A stretch of DNA of 60,000 nucleotides from Liolophura sinensis (Eukaryota > Mollusca > Polyplacophora > Chitonida > Chitonidae), in assembly GCF_032854445.1 (NCBI RefSeq), contig NC_088295.1:33717385-33777384 (forward strand), read 5' to 3'. Of the stretch, positions 43,101-52,000 are shown one piece after another (the stretch's first letter is position 1; every line of letters begins with the position of its first letter). The position numbers and the translations under genes are program-made. The notes beneath the pieces are model-generated. The model was not told the DNA's origin. It did no database searches and saw nothing but the letters and a program-made list of their open reading frames with translations.

Positions 43101-45958
43101 CAAATGTCTGCAAGGACATGCACATGTACATGCACTGAGGTAGGCTGATCTTTACATGTGTTGGTAACATGCCTTATTCAACAGATCTCATAAGGTCAAT
43201 TTTACAATAATTATAAAACAAAAACGTAAATTATAATTTTGTCACTGTCTTATTATAAACAAAGAAGTTTAAATTAAATATCTTTTCCATAACTCAGATA
43301 TGATTTACTCCTTAAGTTTCAGCAGACTTAAAAGTGGGAAACACACAATACAAGTCAAGATGAAAATATAGGTTTTACAAAACAACATTGTAAATGTAGC
43401 TTGTTTAAAGATAAGACCTTTTCTTCATCAACCCACCTTCTCCTAAATCCTTCTCAGGTGAATGAACTTTATGCAGCAGTATACATACATGTGATGTACT
43501 GGTATATGTGCAGTGCACGTTGCACTTATATTTTCACTGTTCTATCCAAATCCACACATGTACCTGCCAATAACAAATACATTTTAACAATTCTGAACAA
43601 AATTATGACACATCTAACTGCAAGTGGACAACAGTAGACTTAGGAGAGTGAACCGCTGCTCATGGGCTTTTTACATCTACAGTGGACGTGTATACATGTA
43701 CATTTACAATGTGCACAAGAATGTTCATTGCTTTTATACACACACACAGTCAAAAAAAAATAGTTTAAGATGCACTTGCATTTGAATTCCACGCTAGTTG
43801 AATCAGAGTTCTGTTATTTGATGAACAACTCCCTTATGACCACATTCCATTGATGTTAATAGAACACACATGTACATGTATGATACAGCCTGTGCCAGTG
43901 ATACATGTATATTAGTCACTGCAGTGTGTGTAACATACCCCAAATGACCTAAAATTTTGTCCATGACCAAGTTGCTCATTTTTCCTGATTCTGGGACTTC
44001 TACTGATTTTAGAAAGACACTTTGAGAGGTGTTTGAAAGATAGGATGATATCCTACTGGTACATTGTAAATTTTGGCACCAGAAGTAATGTCTCATGACA
44101 TTTATTTCTCTCCAAAAATGCTCTTTTGTGGTGGAATTTTTTGGTCTTTTAGGATAGATGTACTTGTATACAAACACAGAGGTGAGTGTACAAGTAATTC
44201 CTAACTGTGACCCGGTAGCCCTCACCTCACAACTGGCTCACCCAGATAGAGGAGACACCCCAACTGTGCCACATCTACTGCTCTACTGTTTACAAACCTG
44301 CACACATTAAAAGTGTGTTCAACTGACTGGTTGTGACAGATGCCAACAACATTCAGATTTTATTACACAATGTTCATGGAGAGGACCACAAGGGTGTTGA
44401 TAAACTTGTAACATTATGTGGAAATTCCTGTGCTTTAATCCCTTTACATCAACACTTGCGCGAACATGCACTTAACTAAAACACTAACGTTTTCTTGTGG
44501 ACATCTTAATTACTTGATACTTTATGATATTTCAATGAATTCAATAACTTTATACAAACATAAAAGAATTTTTATTTGTTAACAGCAGCCAGGACACCAA
44601 TAATGATCAGGAAACACTGGCTACAAGTTCAAATCTCTCACTTTCATGTATAGCATGAGCAACCAAAATACAGAAATTCAACAGATCAAATCATCAGCAT
44701 ATTGATACATGTATGTGTTTTACAGGTATGCAGACATTTCCATGGGCAAAGATGGCTCAATATGAACCTGTACTCAATATTTTCTTTCATGTTCTCGTAC
44801 CACTCCAGAAGAAAAATAATTTCAGGACAGTGGGAAGGGTTAACAAAGTAACACTTGCACGCATGTACATTTAACAGAAGCCGTACATGTTTCAACATTC
44901 ATCTTAACTGCGTACCATAAATGAATATGCATGTACATGTACATATGTAGGTCTATATTCCATCCCATACTATTGTACACAGACACTCCCATGTAACTGC
45001 TATTTATATTTTAATAATCTGAATGGATTATGTGGTTATAGAGTCTGGTACGGTTAGCTGCCCATATAAGGCCAATGGTTTACAATAAATGAAAATCTGC
45101 AGATCCTCATAAAACAAATCTACCTGTACATACTGTAAATATAGTCACATGTACACTTAATTTCCTATTTGGTTAAAAGTACATTTAAAATAAATTTTAT
45201 TTATAGAACTTTTCCACACCTTGCTGAATAGTCTTAATCTGTACCACAATACTAACAGCTGATTTTTGCTCACATTCTTGAAATAGCACGAGGATGTGGC
45301 TTTATCCTCATACAGGCTTGTCAAACACGTACACTCATCTCCATATGTTTGTCTGATCTGTGGTCATAGTTACATGTACATATTTTAAAACCCAAAGAGG
45401 ATATGATACTTCCTAAGTATGAACATTGTACCATGCGGAACAGCTGATGAACAGTTCTACTTGTACACCTATTACTCTATCCCTAGAAATAAAGTACATC
45501 CCACTTGCATACTTTCAACGATCACAACTAGGTATGTGTACTGTACCTCACCCTTTATAACTGCATTGATACATGTACATTTATTTCTACAGTAAGAAGA
45601 ATGACAGAACTTCCAAAAATTTCAAATGATCTTTTAGGTCTATATAGACTATTGTTCTATACTGCAAAAGTCTGAATGTACATATTTCCTGTGGTTTAGT
45701 TTTCAGGTTTGTGGGCCAACAGTCAAAGCACAGCACAGAATGCACAGATACAGACTTGTATGCCCCTTATCTCATATTTCACACCTTCTCTTTCATATAT
45801 GTAGGAGGGGTTTTCTATTTTAAGTAAACGACAATTTAAAAATTCAGACAGGTGAGCAGGACAGGAAATATTTTTTAGGTTAAAACAGCCAAAGATATAT
45901 ACATCCAAGCTCAAAGAACAATGTGTTTCAGGTTTACGGTCGTTTATAACACAATAAG

Positions 45959-46026
<68 letters not shown>

Positions 46027-49000
46027 ATATCTGTACATGTTGAGGTGATGATACATATCAATGTCGTAGCCAGTCTTCGTTTAACATCTGAATACGGTAT
46101 GCAACATGTAATAAGCATCACTGCCACTAAGAACATACATGTACATGTATGTGTAAAATTATTTGTAAATTTTTTTGAGATTGAGCTTAATCTAATTTAG
46201 TTTGAAATTAAAGTCTTTTTGTCAGACAACAAAGACTTGTCTTCATGAACTGTCTTAACTGAAGACAAATGTTTTTTCTCTAGATAACATATATGATTTG
46301 AACTACATAATGAAGTACCCCATAGATGAAGGACAGAGCCTAAATGATTTATATTCAATTGCAGCATTAATTAAAGTCTGAGCTATTGTATTTACATGTA
46401 AATATTCAATATAAAATATACACAAACATCAATGATGAATGCGTTGTTTCCTCATCATCTCGTCATATCACACTGTACTGTACATGTAGGTGACAGAAAT
46501 ACTATATCTTCCTGTTTTAACAGCTTGTGTCATTAGAGTGAAAGGCATACATGTACAGTACAAAACAGATCCATCATAATCCAACGAACAGATCCAACCA
46601 GCAGACACACAAATACGCTTGCCTTTCATTCCTCATTTTGGTTTTTCACAATGCATTTCACTGTTTTCTGAGGAATTGGCCTTAACTCTACTCTGCTTAT
46701 AATTCAGAGAGAATTTACCAACACAATTTTACAGACTGGCAAACCTTTGTTTCTGCTAAATCACTTAAATAAACACAATGAGACACATAAACCTTTAGCC
46801 CCAAGATTTCCTTCCACCAGAGGCAGCATGCACCCTATCACAGGTTACACATGCACAATTAGGGCTATTGAGTCCCACGATTTGCCTGAGAACTGATGAG
46901 TGAAGGATGAATTGGATAATACTGCCACATAAGGCATTTTAGGCTGTCTATGCACTATAAATTTCTGCCCTGCTATTTCGCACCTAGTTAAAATACATGT
47001 ATATCAGAATTTTGAATGTTTTGGATAGAACTGAAAACTTCTTTCCCAGTGTTACTACACACATCCCCAGCGGAGATTACCAGTTTAACAAAATGCCATG
47101 ACTTCAATTCCTGCAACCAAAACTAAAAAAAAATTATGGTCATACTAGAATGATTTTTGATAGGTTGAAAAGAAAAGTGCAAGTTGCATGCAAAGTCAGG
47201 GGATATACATGTACGTATATTTGAGGTTAAAGTCGACAAATTTACTACATAAAGAGTAAGGAAAACTCAATGTGCTCGTGTAACTTATACAAATGACAGA
47301 CAGTCACAATGAAGACTATACATACAGTTTCTTTAAGTTATGACATGCACAGATTGATACTGAAGGTGTATAGATCAGAAAATCTTACACACAGTGTAAG
47401 TGATGGTAATGTTCCTGTGTACCACATCCATGTAACTATCCTTTGCTCATGTGTTTAAGTTCTCAGATGTCATACAATCACCAGACTCGTGGATGCACTC
47501 GTCACTTAGTTTGCCATCACTGTGTGAATTAAGCTGGCAACAGGATAACAAGTTAGTATGATAACATAAAAAAAAATGTACAAGTCTTGAGTGTAAACAT
47601 TTTCTCTTTAACCAGTCTTTATAAACTACATATATTTCAATTAATTAAAAAGTCATATATTAAACACATCATTTAAATAATTTCAGAATTTACTCACCCA
47701 TGTCCATTTACAACGCAGATAGTGCTTGCTGTCAGACTATCATTATCACATATAAGAAATGTCACTTCAGTTGTGCACATAAAAGATGTAAGATTTTTTT
47801 TTTTTGGCAACATTGGAAACCATTTGTGAAAAAAAAGGTGTGGTATTTCTTGTGAAGGTTAAGTTTTAACACGCTCATTTAATGAAGTTAAACATTTCAT
47901 GTATGTCCATATATTACTGTGCACATAACAGGCCTACACAACACATGGCTGTAGTATTCACGGTCACTTGTTTTTGAGAAATTTGTATTTGGCTATATTC
48001 TATTAATGGTAATTTAATCAGGCACATATTTTAATATGATGCTCTCTGCCTTGAAGTGACCTTTTACCAGTCCATGCTGTATGTTTCCTGCATTAGTAAC
48101 ACTGATAAAACATCAAAACATGATACTCATCAACAGAGACTTCAATCATTCAGATCCAAGAATGATAAATTAACATATCTCATGGATGAAGAGTCAAAAT
48201 CAACTTTGGGATATCACAGAACATTCCATTCATTTCTAATTATTATACTACAAAATTCTTGATCCCCTCCCCTTCCCTCTCCTCCCCCAAATGCATGCAT
48301 TGTGTACATGTATGTACAGTGTGTTCAATCTTTTTCTTATCTAACCAAACTCTTAATATCCAAGCGAGAAAGATGGAATATTGCAATAAAATCACTAGGG
48401 GGAATATGAAAATATTACAATATGGTACAAGTGAATGTAATTCAGAGTGAATCATGTAAGATAAAGAGTTAAACTAAGCATGCACAGTTTTGAATGGGTG
48501 CAATGTAAAACAGTATTGTAATGAGCATAGACACTTAGACACATAGGCATACTGTATCACATCTGACTCTGTACAGGTAAGAAACAACTAAGATTGTTTG
48601 TCTGATACTAGTCTCCTTTCTGGTCTCCTGTCTGTCCAGTTAGTTTATCCCACTTGCCCTCACTCACGGAGAGGGCAGATTAATTTCACGCTCGGTTAAC
48701 TCAAATCTGACTCTTCACAAAAGGCGGAATAATGATGAGGAATTGATGTGGACAAATTTGTCAGTAAGTCTCAACTCTACAATGCAGTTTTAAATGTGTG
48801 TCAGCTGACAGTTAAAATGTAGCTACAGAAAAATTCAAGGTAAACAACCGCAGCATTGGCAGTTTAAAAAAAAAAAAAAACAACAGGTAAATATCAACAA
48901 ATGACAAATGCTGTCAAGTACAAGTACATCCAGACTAACATACACTTTATAACAGAGTCTGTGTACATGTACCCATCAATGTGTGTAAATATACCCATAA

Positions 49001-52000
49001 CTGTACATGTCACTATGAATATCAGACTACTGCTGCAACACATCAGTGTGGCTGACAGAGCTCCATACTGCGCTCAATATGAATTCAACATAAATCCAGG
49101 TTAAATCTGTATTATTTTTCCTTTTCTTTTTTCTAATATGAAGACGTAAGATGCTCTTAAAAGATACAAATAAAGCACAGCAGTACTTTTACCAATGATT
49201 ACCAATTTGAAGCTACATTAAAAGGACATACTGCTGACCTCAAAAAAATTGTGCTGTTATTTTGGACGTCATCTACATAAAGTTGAGACTTCCAGATGTC
49301 GACTACGCATATCTGACTTTGAGCGAACAGTCAAATGTTCAGTTTTACCCCAGGTTTCCCTTCGACCATTAAATCAATCAAATCGCTGTATTTAGAAGGC
49401 CTGCTTTTTTGGGAGTCTGTTAGATCCCCTTGTTGTCTAGACAACGGGAGATGTACAGCGAACATAAATGTCAGACATGGTATTGTGTTGCAATTATGTG
49501 GTCTACCATTTAACTTCAGTTCTACGTAGAAATCGTTGGGAATTCCGAATACTTTATAAAACATTATTGACAGAAAGAAGGGTCATACATTTTACTAGAC
49601 TTAGAATTCACTTTCAATCTATCAAATTGTTTACATGTGCGATCCACGAGTGAACTCTGCATCGTGAAATCTTTGCACTGCCTCATTTGCATTTTATCTC
49701 GTAGAGGGGTCAGCTTAGACCAGTGACGGATGTCCCCTTATGATTCTTTCAATTGATATTTCTCAGAAGAGGTAGGCCTAAGAGGTTCAGTTAGGATTCA
49801 AATGCAACTCTTTTTTATATTTGGCTGAACGAAGTCAAAAATTCTGAATTTCTTTTGGCAGTATGTCCCTTTAAAATACATGTACATGCAACCTAAATAA
49901 CAAATTACACATGAACACATACACGTAGACAATTCTTTTGGTGTTTACCTTCATTTTTAAATGTATCTACAATACTATACTGCAACGTGTGTACCTTAAA
50001 ACAATGCACATGAACATAAATTGAAAATACAGTATGTACATGAGTACCATGAAGCCCTGCCCCTGCTTTCTCTCACTGATAATGTGTTCAAAAATCTGAA
50101 ACAACGTTAATCTATATAGATAGGGGCTTCCATCACAGCTGTCATTACCAATGACTGAACATTGTTAAGGGATTTAACCAGAGTTAAGTTCAAGATTTCT
50201 CGACCCCAGCAGACACACACATAGGTGATATAGACACAATGACCTCAACACAAAAGCTCCTTTCATTTCAAAGCCATGGTGGATTAGACATATAGGATGA
50301 CAAGAGTGCAAAGAATACAGGGAATAATACACTCCCTGTTAATGTATACCTACATGCAAATGTATTAAAAATAATTGCCTTGCATGCACTGACTGAGCAT
50401 TCACAATCCACTTCTGCTACAGTCCTACTACTTGTATAAGATTAATGTTAATTGAAATAAGTCTGACAATGCTAGCTGGTATTCAAATGAGGCAAGAGAT
50501 AACAAACTGAAGAAACTCGCACTTGAATCATCATTATTTCAACATGTTCATTTGGGATATGTTTCCGTAGCCCTATCGGCCCTCCGGGTTTTCGTTAGAA
50601 TGTTGTTATTTTTCCTCTCAATATCAATTATATTAAAATTCCTATCATTTTCATTAGCCAGAATATTAAAAAAAAACATCCTTCACTGGCCTTCCCTATT
50701 CTTTTTTTCAACTGGGCTGGGTTACACAAATCAAAGAATTTTTAATGATGGCCTTACATGAATTACAGGACATGTACATGTGCAGCCACAGCAGAAGCTG
50801 AGATCTAATCATCATTCATGTTGCAGATACAGCAAATGTGCATGTGTTTATAGCACTAAGTATAGCCATGGAATGTTGGAAGCAAATAAGCAGTAAACTA
50901 AGCTTTCTTGATTCTGTTGTAAATGAACTAGACATATTGTGTATTACACAAGAATAAACGTGCAATTGAGGAGTATTAATTCCTGAGTATTTCAGTTTAA
51001 ATCAATCATGTAAATTACATAGATGCACATGCAATTTACGTCTTCAGAGAGCACATACAGATGTACATGTATACTGCAATTTGGACTTAACACTTGAGCA
51101 AACACAAACAGAAGCGACCATGGCCAGAAAGATTTCTAATGTGATGAGTTTCTGTCAATCTTCTGTCAATGTCTGGCCTTATTCGTGAAATCTGTACCCA
51201 AGCTACACACTGCATGCCAAATACAATACAGGTAAATGTAGGTAAATGTACATGTATGTAGCAATAAAATAATTGATGGTATATATAATAGACGTATGTA
51301 CACATACATACATGTACATGTTGGATTAGTAAATGTAAATCGAGAAAACTAAATGTGATTATATCCATTGGTACATTTGTACGTCTAAAAAGAATAAGAA
51401 AAATTCAATGAAAGTGAAATAAATTAAAAAGACAAAAAAACATAATGAACATTGTATTTCAAAGATTTTTCAATCTATTAAAGGCCAAAATAGGTGGAAC
51501 ACACAAGTATATATGCAGTTATTCAAAACTACAACAACATGGTTAAAAACTAATCAGACTGTTAGGAGTAATTCCTACACTAATGACCCAATCAACTGGC
51601 ATTATTAATTGGCGCTTTTGTAACAGGAAGTGATGACTAATATTTATAGTACATGTATACATAGTATTTATAATGTACATTCATAAATAAGGTGTGCTCT
51701 TAGCAAGTTGGATCCATGAACATCCACACTGTATCTTCAGATTCCTTTAGCCCTCCAATGAGTATACATTCAACATATACATACTGGAATTCTTCAACAT
51801 TTTCAGATGTTTGCAAGGTGTTTAATTCAAGCATATTCTGAAGGCATTATTTCGTGTAGACTGATAAAACTGTACTTTTTGTGAAGCCTGAAACTGTCCA
51901 ATCCAACCGATGTAGTTTGTCTCCAAAATCAAAGTAAAAATGTGCACTTAAAGTTGCTCTTTCACATACGAAAAGGTTGAGGAATTAGCATACATGAACT

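Noticed and set aside
43803-44225. 140-codon minus-strand open frame in intron 1
   Set aside because: No recognisable domain or composition bias, no supporting splice context, and long chance frames are expected in 25 kb of intron.
45723-46136. 137-codon minus-strand open frame
   Set aside because: Much of it is the Tyr-Ile translation of the TA/CA microsatellite.
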